Origin: Geitlerinema sp. PCC 7407 | GTDB lineage: Bacteria > Cyanobacteriota > Cyanobacteriia > PCC-7407 | Assembly (NCBI RefSeq): GCF_000317045.1 | Contig: NC_019703.1 | Coordinates: forward strand, 3,666,934-3,730,933 | Direction of reading: 5' to 3' | Length of the DNA: 64,000 nucleotides | Part shown: positions 1 through 7,568 of the stretch, in pieces | How positions within the stretch are numbered: position 1 is the first letter of the stretch | Layout: each line of letters begins with the position of its first letter | Position numbers and translations under genes: made by a program | Notes under the pieces: generated by a model | The model's input: only the letters and a program-made list of their open reading frames with translations | What the model was told of the DNA's origin: nothing | Database searches by the model: none

Positions 1-526
1 CAATTCCTCGCTCCAAATCCGCTCTCAGCCCTGGCACCAAAGGCAAAATCTGATCTTCTAGCGCTGCTACCACCGTTTGGCCACTATCCTCCGCCATGAT
101 TTGGTGGAAGCGGCCATAGGAGCTGTAGGGCACACCGCCCCCGCGATAAAAGCAATCAATGATTTGGTCTTCCACCGTCGCCAGCAGCGGAATAAACTGG
201 GCCGTCACTGCCAAATTGTTGGGACTGGCAGAGCGCGTCAGACAGGCGGAGTGCTCTGGCGGGAGATAGTAGGTTTTGGCCAAGGCATCGTACTCCACAA
301 TTTGCCCCGTTACCATGGCCCCTAGCCACTCACGGACGTAGCGCTCATTGAGCCCGGCCGCAGAGGCAATGTGTGCGCTAGTCGACGGAGAAAGCTCAGC
401 GAGGGTATCAAACAAACCTGTGCGATGGCCAATCGATATCATCAGCGCCAGGGCACCACTGTTGAGAATGCCCACCATCTGCTCAGCAAACGCTTCGGAC
501 TTGGCAAGATTCAACACGGAGGTCAT
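1..526 (-). CDS. SAM-dependent methyltransferase, N-terminal part (runs off left edge)
   Basis: An open frame read leftwards from an ATG at 526 has no stop before base 1, so the C-terminus lies outside the window. The 175 visible residues begin MTSVLNLAKSEAFAEQM. They contain a winged-helix-like segment (TGLFDTLAELSPSTSAHIA, then AGLNERYVREWLGAM) of the kind found at the N-terminus of Rv2258c-like class I methyltransferases, where it serves dimerisation and lid formation. The SAM-binding glycine motif would lie beyond the edge and is not seen, so catalysis is inferred from the family. The gene diverges from a TetR regulator across a 322-bp spacer with a perfect palindrome and is the obvious candidate target of that regulator. 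The substrate is unknown. Confidence 0.75.
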   Translation of the reverse strand, partial: MTSVLNLAKSEAFAEQMVGILNSGALALMISIGHRTGLFDTLAELSPSTSAHIASAAGLNERYVREWLGAMVTGQIVEYDALAKTYYLPPEHSACLTRSASPNNLAVTAQFIPLLATVEDQIIDCFYRGGGVPYSSYGRFHQIMAEDSGQTVVAALEDQILPLVPGLRADLERGI

Positions 527-848
527 GTTCTTGTACCAACTGGTTTGTTTTTAGTCCTACCGAAACTCTCCCAAAAATTCCAGAGTATTGCTGTGCTTTT
601 TGACCTGACAAAATTAACAAGGCGGCTTTCTATTGGTCCAATTCTTTGAAAAATCGGTCTTTTAGTGGCCAGTTAAGAATTGAAACACTTGATTTAAAGA
701 CGCTTGATCCAAATCGCTTAGATTGCGTTAAGGCTCATTCAGAATTTCAGATGTCTGCGCTTTAGCCCAGAAAAACAGACTATCTAGTCTGTAAAATAGG
801 AAGTCCCTCTCTCCGGGCAAGTCCCAGACGGTCACAATTTCCTCAAAC
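527..848. other. Divergent spacer between methyltransferase and TetR genes
   Basis: No convincing gene is present. The spacer is clearly more AT-rich than the flanking genes and must hold the promoters of both divergent genes. Its one striking element is the palindrome at 775-792, 57 bases before the tetR start codon. Confidence 0.7.
775..792. promoter_or_regulatory. 18-bp perfect palindrome, probable TetR-family operator
   Basis: The sequence is ACAGACTA-TC-TAGTCTGT: two 8-base arms around a 2-base centre with no mismatch. It lies between the divergent methyltransferase and tetR genes, close to the tetR start. The inner part, AGACTA with TAGTCT, resembles the TAGAC/GTCTA half-sites reported for NemR-type TetR repressors. 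Autoregulation and control of the divergent gene are inferred from position and symmetry. Confidence 0.65.
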
Positions 849-1463
849 ATGTCAAAAAACGGTCAAGCAACGCGACAGCGAATTTTGGATGCGGCGGAAA
901 CGCTGGTCCTACAGCACAGCCTAGCGGGCACTTCCATTGATATGGTGCTAGCCCAGGCAGGCATCACAAAGGGGGCTTTTTTCTATCATTTCAAGAGTAA
1001 GTCAGCGCTGGCCGAAGCTTTGGTTGAGCGCTATTTGGCCCAAGAGACGCTGATGTTGCAAGAGCTGGTGCAGCGGGCTGAGCGCTTGAGTCGCGATCCG
1101 CTCCAGCAAGTGTTGATATTTTTGGGGCTGTTTCAAGAGGTGCTGGAGCAGGCCGACACTCAGGCAGGCTGCTTGGTGGCGTCCTATGTGTACCAGATGG
1201 CTGACTTGAGCGAAGAAATTCGGGCGATCGCCGCTCAAGGCTTTGCAGATTGGCGTCAGGACTTGAGTCAGCGCTTTGAAACTATCATGGCCCAGTATCC
1301 TCCGCGCTATCCGGTAACGGCGACGGACCTCGCCAATGGTTTTCTGGTGGTAGTCGAGGGGTCTTTGGTGCTGTTGCGGGTACTCCAAGAAGCTCAGCAC
1401 CCCAGTCAGCAACTCGCCCACTATCGCAATTATCTGGAGCTGCTGTTTTTGCCCGATCGCTAG
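849..1463 (+). CDS. TetR/AcrR-family transcriptional repressor
   Basis: The 204-residue protein starts at an ATG. The helix-turn-helix is canonical: TRQRILDAAETLVLQHS (about 8-24), then TSIDMVLAQAGITKGAFFYH (about 28-47) and FKSKSALAEALVERY. The ligand-binding C-terminal domain is about 140 residues, of the type seen in NemR-like repressors that sense electrophiles or small hydrophobic molecules. It diverges from a methyltransferase gene, and the 18-bp palindrome upstream is probably its operator, so it likely represses itself and the methyltransferase until a ligand binds. The ligand cannot be told from the sequence. The gene converges on the porin, with a shared hairpin between them. Confidence 0.9.
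   Translation: MSKNGQATRQRILDAAETLVLQHSLAGTSIDMVLAQAGITKGAFFYHFKSKSALAEALVERYLAQETLMLQELVQRAERLSRDPLQQVLIFLGLFQEVLEQADTQAGCLVASYVYQMADLSEEIRAIAAQGFADWRQDLSQRFETIMAQYPPRYPVTATDLANGFLVVVEGSLVLLRVLQEAQHPSQQLAHYRNYLELLFLPDR
1224..1231. repeat. HIP1 octamer GCGATCGC (one example of a very frequent repeat)
   Basis: This is one of many copies of the palindromic octamer GCGATCGC, often extended to GGCGATCGCC. Copies occur inside coding regions in all frames and in spacers throughout the window. HIP1 abundance is a known signature of many cyanobacterial genomes. The IS605-type element at the right edge carries few copies compared with the chromosomal genes. Confidence 0.95.
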
Positions 1464-1510
1464 GGATTGGGACAGGCGATCGCCCCTCTGCCTCCCAGGC
1501 CGATCGCCGC

Positions 1511-1539
1511 AAAGGCAGCCCCTTTGCGAGGCTGCCTTT
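1511..1539. terminator. Hairpin between convergent tetR and porin genes
   Basis: AAAGGCAGCC (1511-1520) and GGCTGCCTTT (1530-1539) form a perfect 10-bp stem with a 9-base loop. Each arm ends in three T residues on its own strand. The T tracts are short, so termination in both directions is likely but not certain. Confidence 0.6.
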
Positions 1540-1565
1540 AGCCAAGGATCCCCCAGTGAAGGAAT

Positions 1566-3323
1566 CTAGAAGTTGAAGGTGGTGCGCAGGGTGCCGATCA
1601 CCACGTCGTCGCGATCGCCCGTAAATTGGCCCGGGTCCGTCAGCCAGATCACACCCGGCGTCACGGAGATATTGTCATTGAGCTGGTAGCGATAGAAGCC
1701 CTCAACGTGCAGGGACGTTTTGTTATCAATGCCGATGCTGCTAAGACTTGGGCCGTTGTCATAGCCGCCCAAGTAGGGCTGAACCCCCACGACGATGCCG
1801 CCCAGATTGCCTTCTTTGCCCAGGTCGGGAAAGGCTAGGCCCAGGCCGTAGTACCAGACCTCACCGTCCCGGATGCCGGTGCCAAAGGGATCTTTGACGA
1901 TGCGGACATCGGTGTGGCCAAAGAAGCCATTCACCACGAACTTCGGGCTGAACTGGTAGGATGCCTGGACACCGTAGGAGTTGCTCACCGTCGGCGAGAG
2001 CTCGGCTGAGGGGAAGTTGGCCGGGATGGTGCCGGTGAGGGCTGTACCAATGCCGATGTCGAAAATCGGGTTGTTGCTGCGGTGGTAGCCGTGGACGTAG
2101 GTCAGGCCCAGCTGAAGGCGATCGCCCGGCGTCAGGGTCAACTGCGCCAGAGTTGCATAGTCGCCATTAAACAAGCCGCTACCCCCCTCTGGGCTAGCCG
2201 CGTTGTCCGCCAGATAGCCCAGGGAAAAGCCGATCGAGTCGTTGAGCTGGTAGGTCATGGCGGCTCCGGCCCCACCGCCAATGCGGTAAATCGGGCTCTC
2301 CTGACCAAAAGCGGAACTGGTGGAGCGCCCACCGTCAAAGTCTTCGAGATAGGGGTTGATGGTCGGCGCGTAGTCCGCGTGGGTGCCCCCCGCCGCGTCG
2401 ATGTAGACCTGGAGCTTGTCGCTGAGGGGGAAAGAGTAAGAGAGCCATTCCAGGATTACGCCGTTCCCGGTGTCGCCGGGATTGAAAATCTGGGTGCTCT
2501 CTGCGGTGCTCGCTCCGTCTACCGAGGTCAGAGTGCCAATTCTAAACGGCGTTCCGTTCCCGGCGGCTAGGCGCGTATGCAGCAGGTCCCGGCCGGTGAA
2601 GCTGGACTGAAGGTCTAGACGGATCCGCTCTTGGAACACAACTTCGCTGTCGTCGGCCAGGTCGCTGCCAAAAGCGCCGCTGGCGGCAAAGATCGCCTCG
2701 CCCACCAGCTTGGTGGTGGTGGAGAACTGGTTGGCCTCTAGCTCGGCGGTGCGAGCCTCTAGGGAGTCGACGCGGCCCCGCAGGGTCGCTAGCTCTGCCG
2801 CAAATTCTTCTTGGAGCCGCTGCAAGGTGGCGAGGTCTTCGCGGGTGGCGAGGTCGGCCGTCCCGGCGGCAATGAGCTCATTTACGCGATCGAGGCAGGC
2901 ATTGAGACCGGCGGCGAACTCGTAGCGGGTCATGGCGCGGTTGCCGCGATAGGTCCCGTCGGGGTAGCCAGCGATGCAGCCGTAGCGCTCGACCAAGGAC
3001 TGCAAGGCCTGAAAGGCCCAGTCTGTCGGCTGCACGTCGGACAGTTGCGAAACTGAGGTGACCTGATCCATGGCCACGGGGTCAGCGGGCAGAGACTGGG
3101 CGATCGCCTCTGGAGCCGCAGGCCGGGGCGCAAACTCGGGGAGCTGGCCCGGGGCGATCGCCTCTGCTGTTTGAGCAATATCAGGAGCCACCTCCGATGG
3201 GAGTTGCGATGCGGGGTCTGAAGACACCTCCCAGGCGATCGCCCCCGGAGCCGCTAGCGCCGCCCCCGCCATCGACAGGCCCAGTCCCGTCACCTGCACA
3301 ATCTTCGCGTTCATCATCCTCAT
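1566..3323 (-). CDS. SLH-domain OprB-type outer-membrane porin (iron-uptake porin family)
   Basis: The 585-residue precursor has a signal peptide (about 1-30). After a Pro/Ala-rich linker comes an S-layer homology domain (about 88-150: SQLSDVQPTDWAFQALQSL, CIAGYPDGTYRGNRAMTRYE). A coiled coil (about 165-200, LATLQRLQEEFAAELATLRG) and a C-terminal OprB beta-barrel ending in FNF follow. This order is that of cyanobacterial Som/iron-uptake porins: SLH binds the periplasmic cell-wall polymer and the barrel conducts small solutes. Four in-frame ATG codons lie at the start. The Shine-Dalgarno GAGGAG is only 3 bases from the first one, so translation may begin at the ATG at 3317 or 3314. The leader may pair with the small RNA Yfr1. 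Confidence 0.92.
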   Translation of the reverse strand: MRMMNAKIVQVTGLGLSMAGAALAAPGAIAWEVSSDPASQLPSEVAPDIAQTAEAIAPGQLPEFAPRPAAPEAIAQSLPADPVAMDQVTSVSQLSDVQPTDWAFQALQSLVERYGCIAGYPDGTYRGNRAMTRYEFAAGLNACLDRVNELIAAGTADLATREDLATLQRLQEEFAAELATLRGRVDSLEARTAELEANQFSTTTKLVGEAIFAASGAFGSDLADDSEVVFQERIRLDLQSSFTGRDLLHTRLAAGNGTPFRIGTLTSVDGASTAESTQIFNPGDTGNGVILEWLSYSFPLSDKLQVYIDAAGGTHADYAPTINPYLEDFDGGRSTSSAFGQESPIYRIGGGAGAAMTYQLNDSIGFSLGYLADNAASPEGGSGLFNGDYATLAQLTLTPGDRLQLGLTYVHGYHRSNNPIFDIGIGTALTGTIPANFPSAELSPTVSNSYGVQASYQFSPKFVVNGFFGHTDVRIVKDPFGTGIRDGEVWYYGLGLAFPDLGKEGNLGGIVVGVQPYLGGYDNGPSLSSIGIDNKTSLHVEGFYRYQLNDNISVTPGVIWLTDPGQFTGDRDDVVIGTLRTTFNF

Positions 3324-3325
3324 TG

Positions 3326-3339
3326 ACTCCTCAACACAC
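3326..3339 (-). promoter_or_regulatory. Porin ribosome-binding site, complementary to the Yfr1 sRNA core with a small bulge
   Basis: On the porin mRNA strand the leader reads GUGUGUUGAGGAGU. The conserved unpaired core of cyanobacterial Yfr1 (ACUCCUCACAC, from published work) can pair with GAGGAGU and the upstream GUGU if three bases bulge out. The paired part covers the Shine-Dalgarno. Because ACUCCUC also mimics an anti-Shine-Dalgarno, chance complementarity is possible. The yfr1 gene itself is not visible in this window. Confidence 0.4.
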
Positions 3340-3688
3340 CAATATGGCTGGTCTATTTTTTACCCCGGCTCCCAGGGATCTCAAAGAAGAACCCTCTAAC
3401 CTCGGCAAAAATATATGGTTCCCCCAGCCTGCCTAAAGAAGCCGTGAATTTGGGCTGCTAGGCGCTGGGTTTTCCCACTCTACAGACCGTCTTGCCAGTC
3501 TCAGGGCGATCGCAGTTTTTCTTTGGATTGGTCAGCCGAGCGCATCAGGACACCCCAGGCGATCGCCCCCGGTCCGGACAGTCGACGAGCACAAGCCTTC
3601 GTAATCTGGACACTTCAGCAGTCCTTAGACACCCAAGCCGGGACCACAGCTGGCGGCAAACACTCCCGCCGGATTACGGTTTGCCCCA
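3340..3688. other. Divergent spacer between porin and hsp20 genes
   Basis: The segment carries several HIP1 copies and no credible gene. It must hold the promoters of both the porin (minus strand) and the small heat-shock gene (plus strand). I see no CIRCE-type inverted repeat for the heat-shock gene. Confidence 0.6.
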
Positions 3689-4336
3689 ATGTCCGAAAGC
3701 CTTGTCCTGCCTAACATTGAAATCAATGAGCCCTTTGAACTTCTCCCCCCACGAGGTGACCCGATGGTGACGCAACTGCCTTGGGAAACGCTTTTCTATC
3801 CCGAAATCGGAGCTTCTCGCCGCGCCGTCGAGGCGTTTCGCAGAGCCCGACAGCCCAAAACCCAAATCGCTAGCTGGCAGCCCGCTCTGGAGCTGCATCA
3901 CACCAGCGACGCCTTGATCCTGCGGGCAGAGCTCCCCGGCGTCACGGGTGAAGACCTCGACATCCAGGCCAGCCGCGATCGCGTCTTGATCAGCGGTCGT
4001 CGCTGCGCCCCCGAACAAGCTCCCGGAACCTCCATCACCTCCGAGCTGCGCTACGGCGCGTTTCAGCGGATTGTGGCGCTGCCTGTCGCTATCGAGCCCG
4101 ACCACATCGAGGCCGATCTGAGCAATGGCATTTTGACCCTCACGCTGCCGAAGTACGCCGCTCAACGGCCCTCGATGGTGAAGGTGCAGATTACCGAATC
4201 AGCCACCCGCGATGACGGCGTGGTCGAACCTGATTCCGGCGATCGCCCCCCAGGGGCCATTCCCGTAGTGCTGCCAGCCTCCGAGGTCCCTACCTCCGCC
4301 GACAGCCTCGAAGATCCTTGGGCCGTCAGCACCTAG
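3689..4336 (+). CDS. Hsp20/alpha-crystallin small heat-shock protein
   Basis: The protein is 215 residues from this ATG. A second ATG at 3764 (MVTQLPWE) is an alternative start. The alpha-crystallin domain spans about 70-170 (WQPALELHHTSDALILRAEL, PGVTGEDLDIQ) and closes with the family pattern GILTLTLPK. An unusually long acidic and proline-rich tail of about 45 residues follows. The protein should be an ATP-independent holdase that keeps unfolding proteins soluble for refolding by DnaK, whose gene follows on the same strand after 219 bp. A weak hairpin (CCGAACC at 4346-4352 with GGTTCGG at 4364-4370) lies just behind the stop codon. Confidence 0.9.
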   Translation: MSESLVLPNIEINEPFELLPPRGDPMVTQLPWETLFYPEIGASRRAVEAFRRARQPKTQIASWQPALELHHTSDALILRAELPGVTGEDLDIQASRDRVLISGRRCAPEQAPGTSITSELRYGAFQRIVALPVAIEPDHIEADLSNGILTLTLPKYAAQRPSMVKVQITESATRDDGVVEPDSGDRPPGAIPVVLPASEVPTSADSLEDPWAVST

Positions 4337-4555
4337 GGGCGATCGCCGAACCGCCCACTCCGAGGTTCGGTAACCCCCCCTTCAAGAGAAGACAAACCCT
4401 GCCCAATATAGATTCAGTGGTTTGGCTAGCGATGAACTCGATCAGCCTCGCCGTTAGCTAGGCGCTGAACCGTCCTACGAAACCCCTCAAAATTTTCAGA
4501 CATTCCGGCTGAGTGACAGCCAAATAGTCGCATTGAATGGAGCCGAAACACCACC

Positions 4556-6496
4556 ATGGCAAAAGTAGTTGGAATTGACCTAGGAACAACAAACTCCTGC
4601 GTCGCAGTAATGGAAGGCGGCAAGCCGACCGTCATCGCTAACGCGGAGGGGTTTCGGACGACCCCCTCAGTAGTTGCCTACGCGAAAAACGGCGATCGCC
4701 TCGTCGGCCAAATCGCTAAGCGCCAGGCCGTCATGAACCCCGAGAACACCTTCTATTCCGTGAAGCGGTTCATCGGTCGACGCTACGACGAAGTCACCAA
4801 CGAACTCACCGAAGTTTCCTACAAGGTCCTCAACCTGAACGGAAACGTCAAAATCGATTGCAGCAACAAAGGCGAGCAGTACGCCCCCGAGCAAATCTCC
4901 GCCGAAGTCCTGCGCAAGCTCAAAGAAGACGCCAGCAAGTACCTCGGTGAAGAAGTCACCCAGGCGGTCATCACCGTCCCGGCCTACTTCAACGACTCCC
5001 AGCGCCAAGCCACCAAAGACGCTGGCCGCATCGCTGGCCTAGAGGTCCTGCGGATCATCAACGAGCCCACCGCCGCCTCCCTGGCCTACGGTCTCGACAA
5101 AAAGAGCAACGAAACCATCCTGGTCTTTGACTTGGGCGGTGGTACCTTCGACGTCTCCATCCTAGAAGTGGGCGACGGCGTCTTCGAAGTGCTCGCTACC
5201 TCTGGTGACACCCACCTGGGCGGCGACGACTTCGACAAGAAGATCGTTGACTACCTAGCCGAAGAATTCCGCAAGGCCGAAGGCATCGACCTGCGCAAGG
5301 ACAAGCAAGCCCTCCAGCGCCTCACCGAAGCCGCTGAGAAAGCCAAAATCGAGCTGTCCAGCGTCACCCAAGCCGAAATCAACCTGCCCTTCATCACGGC
5401 AACCCAAGACGGTCCCAAGCACCTCGAGACCACCCTCACCCGGGCGAAGTTTGAAGAGCTGTGCGCTGACTTGATCGATCGCTGCCGCATCCCCGTCGAG
5501 AACGCGATGCGTGATGCCAAGCTCGACAAGAGCCAGATCGACGAAGTGGTGCTAGTGGGCGGTTCGACCCGGATTCCCGCAGTCCACGAGCTGGTGCGGC
5601 GCGTCCTGGGCAAAGACCCCAACCAGAGCGTCAACCCGGACGAAGTGGTCGCCGTTGGCGCAGCCATCCAGGGCGGCGTCCTCGCAGGCGAAGTGAAGGA
5701 CATTCTGCTGCTGGATGTGACCCCGCTGTCTCTGGGCGTTGAGACCCTGGGCGGCGTCATGACCAAGATCATTCCTCGCAACACCACCATCCCCACCAAG
5801 AAGTCCGAGGTCTTCTCGACGGCGGTCGATGGCCAGACCAATGTGGAAATCCACATCCTGCAAGGTGAGCGGGAAATGTCCAACGACAACAAGAGCTTGG
5901 GAACCTTCCGTCTCGACGGTATTCCCCCGGCTCCCCGTGGCGTGCCACAGATCGAAGTGACCTTCGACATTGACGCCAACGGCATCCTCAACGTGACCGC
6001 CAAAGATAAGGGCACGGGCAAAGAGCAGTCCATCAGCATCACCGGCGCTTCGACGTTGCCGAAAGATGAAGTGGAGCGCATGGTCAACGAAGCCGAGAAG
6101 AATGCGTCTTCGGACCGTGAGCGTCGCGAGAAGATCGACCTCAAGAACCAAGCTGACTCCTTGTCTTACCAAGCCGAGAAGCAGATCGAGGAGCTGGGCG
6201 ACAAAGTGCCTGAGGCTGAGAAGTCTAAGGTGAAGGCTCTGATCACCGACCTGCGGGCCGAAATTGGCACCGAGGCCGAGAAGAAGGAGCTCTCGACCAT
6301 CGACTTCGATCGCGTGAAGACCCTGACGACCGAGCTGCAACAAGCGCTCTACAGCATCAGCAGCAACCTCTACCAGCAAGCAGCCGCAGCGGGTGGAGAC
6401 GGCACGGGTGCACCGGGCGCAGATGCAGGCCCTTCTAGCGGCGGCACCTCTGGCGGTGACGATGTGATCGACGCCGAGTTCTCGGAAACCAAGTAG
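4556..6496 (+). CDS. dnaK: Chaperone protein DnaK (Hsp70, DnaK2-like)
   Basis: The 646-residue protein starts [20 protein letters not shown]. All nucleotide-binding motifs are present: phosphate-1 GIDLGTTNS, phosphate-2 [13 protein letters not shown], adenosine motif [11 protein letters not shown]. They are followed by the beta-sandwich substrate-binding domain ([20 protein letters not shown]) and the helical lid. The C-terminus is Gly-rich and ends [12 protein letters not shown], close to the usual bacterial DnaK tail. Length and sequence fit the main essential cyanobacterial paralogue. No CIRCE box is visible upstream. A strong terminator follows at 6595. Confidence 0.97.
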   Translation: MAKVVGIDLGTTNSCVAVMEGGKPTVIANAEGFRTTPSVVAYAKNGDRLVGQIAKRQAVMNPENTFYSVKRFIGRRYDEVTNELTEVSYKVLNLNGNVKIDCSNKGEQYAPEQISAEVLRKLKEDASKYLGEEVTQAVITVPAYFNDSQRQATKDAGRIAGLEVLRIINEPTAASLAYGLDKKSNETILVFDLGGGTFDVSILEVGDGVFEVLATSGDTHLGGDDFDKKIVDYLAEEFRKAEGIDLRKDKQALQRLTEAAEKAKIELSSVTQAEINLPFITATQDGPKHLETTLTRAKFEELCADLIDRCRIPVENAMRDAKLDKSQIDEVVLVGGSTRIPAVHELVRRVLGKDPNQSVNPDEVVAVGAAIQGGVLAGEVKDILLLDVTPLSLGVETLGGVMTKIIPRNTTIPTKKSEVFSTAVDGQTNVEIHILQGEREMSNDNKSLGTFRLDGIPPAPRGVPQIEVTFDIDANGILNVTAKDKGTGKEQSISITGASTLPKDEVERMVNEAEKNASSDRERREKIDLKNQADSLSYQAEKQIEELGDKVPEAEKSKVKALITDLRAEIGTEAEKKELSTIDFDRVKTLTTELQQALYSISSNLYQQAAAAGGDGTGAPGADAGPSSGGTSGGDDVIDAEFSETK

Positions 6497-6594
6497 TCTT
6501 GTGGGGAGGGGCTCTACTCCCTCCCCGGACTCTAGACTTGGGGGAGCTGAGCGCTCTCGCTGGCTAGCGCCAGATACGACCTAAGCAATTTGTG

Positions 6595-6629
6595 AGCCCT
6601 GCTTGTGAAATTCACAGGCAGGGCTTTTT
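6595..6629 (+). terminator. Rho-independent terminator of dnaK
   Basis: AGCCCTGC (6595-6602) pairs with GCAGGGCT (6618-6625), and an inner TGTGAA/TTCACA stem lies inside. Five T residues follow (6625-6629). A second hairpin without a T tract, GGGGAGGG/CCCTCCCC, lies just after the dnaK stop at 6503-6526. Confidence 0.88.
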
Positions 6630-6647
6630 GGTGCTTTGGAATGCCAG

Positions 6648-7373
6648 CTAGGCCTTGGCAAAGTGCCACTCTAGGACTCGAATGGGCGCCTCCTGGAGAG
6701 CGGCAATGAGGGCTGCGTTGTCCTCGAAATGGAGCTGCGGCAGGTAGGTGGCTTCGACGTCTACGGTGAAGGCAGGCTCTTCGAAGGGCCAGGGCTCCAC
6801 GGTGAGGCGATCGCCCATCTGGCGCAGATCGTAGCGCTGGCCTTGCAGATCTCGGGTGATTTCGAGAGCGCGCTGGCTGGCCGGAATCCGGCGCTGGGCC
6901 AAGATCAGCGAGAGGCGATCGCACCAGCGCATAAACTGGTAGGCCTCCTCTGCTGCCTCCTCAGACACCCCCAGGGCGCTGCGCCACTGCGCTTGTTGCT
7001 GGCGCTGCTCCTCCAGGAAAGCGTCCCAGTCCGGCGACGTGCCGGCGCGGGCCTGATGAAGAAAACAGAGGTGCCTGGAAATCAAGAGCGTGACCCAGCG
7101 GCCGCGATAGCGGGCGTTTTGGATGTGGGTCCGCAGCTCATCGATGGAGCTCTCGCCATCTAGGGTGAAGTCCAAAGGCGCTCCGGCAGCGGTGAGCTGA
7201 TGCTCCTCAAATTCACGCTCCAAGTCGTCGTGGTGAGAAATCGCCGCGATCGTCTCATAAAAGCGAGTCGGGGCATTTTGGCGGCACCAGTGGCCGGCAA
7301 TCTGGGCAGCCAGCAGGGCATGGGCGCGATGGTAAATCACTTCCCAGCCGTCTTCGAGCAAGTTCACAATCAT
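6648..7373 (-). CDS. DUF3891 family protein
   Basis: The 241-residue soluble protein starts at an ATG (MIVNLLEDGWEVIYHRAHAL). Conserved features are an early HRAHALLAAQIAGHW segment, the histidine-rich ISHHDDLEREFEEHQL (about 46-61) and SRHLCFLHQA (about 101-110). The spaced His and Asp residues suggest a helical metal-binding fold like HD-domain phosphohydrolases, but the family has no assigned function. The gene lies downstream of the large adenylyl cyclase on the same strand, 195 bp away, and converges on dnaK. Confidence 0.8.
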   Translation of the reverse strand: MIVNLLEDGWEVIYHRAHALLAAQIAGHWCRQNAPTRFYETIAAISHHDDLEREFEEHQLTAAGAPLDFTLDGESSIDELRTHIQNARYRGRWVTLLISRHLCFLHQARAGTSPDWDAFLEEQRQQQAQWRSALGVSEEAAEEAYQFMRWCDRLSLILAQRRIPASQRALEITRDLQGQRYDLRQMGDRLTVEPWPFEEPAFTVDVEATYLPQLHFEDNAALIAALQEAPIRVLEWHFAKA

Positions 7374-7568
7374 GGGTCGTTGACCGGTTGACAGGGTTCA
7401 GTTCCCAGGATTACCGGCTCTAGGGCGATCGCCATCGGCTCGCAGAAAGAAGCCGCCCCCGGCGCTCGAGGGCGCCATGCCTGCCGCTAGACAGATTTGC
7501 CCAGAACCTGATCAAGCGGTTGATCGAGAAATTTGCTCAGAAATTTGCCCAGGGCCGCGGCCAAACCG

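Noticed and set aside
4337-4555. CIRCE (HrcA) operator before dnaK
   Set aside because: No TTAGCACTC-N9-GAGTGCTAA-like repeat is present in the spacer.
5251-6379. Long open frames (275 and 297 codons) antisense to dnaK
   Set aside because: They mirror the codon pattern of dnaK on the other strand, show no family features, and dnaK itself is unambiguous.
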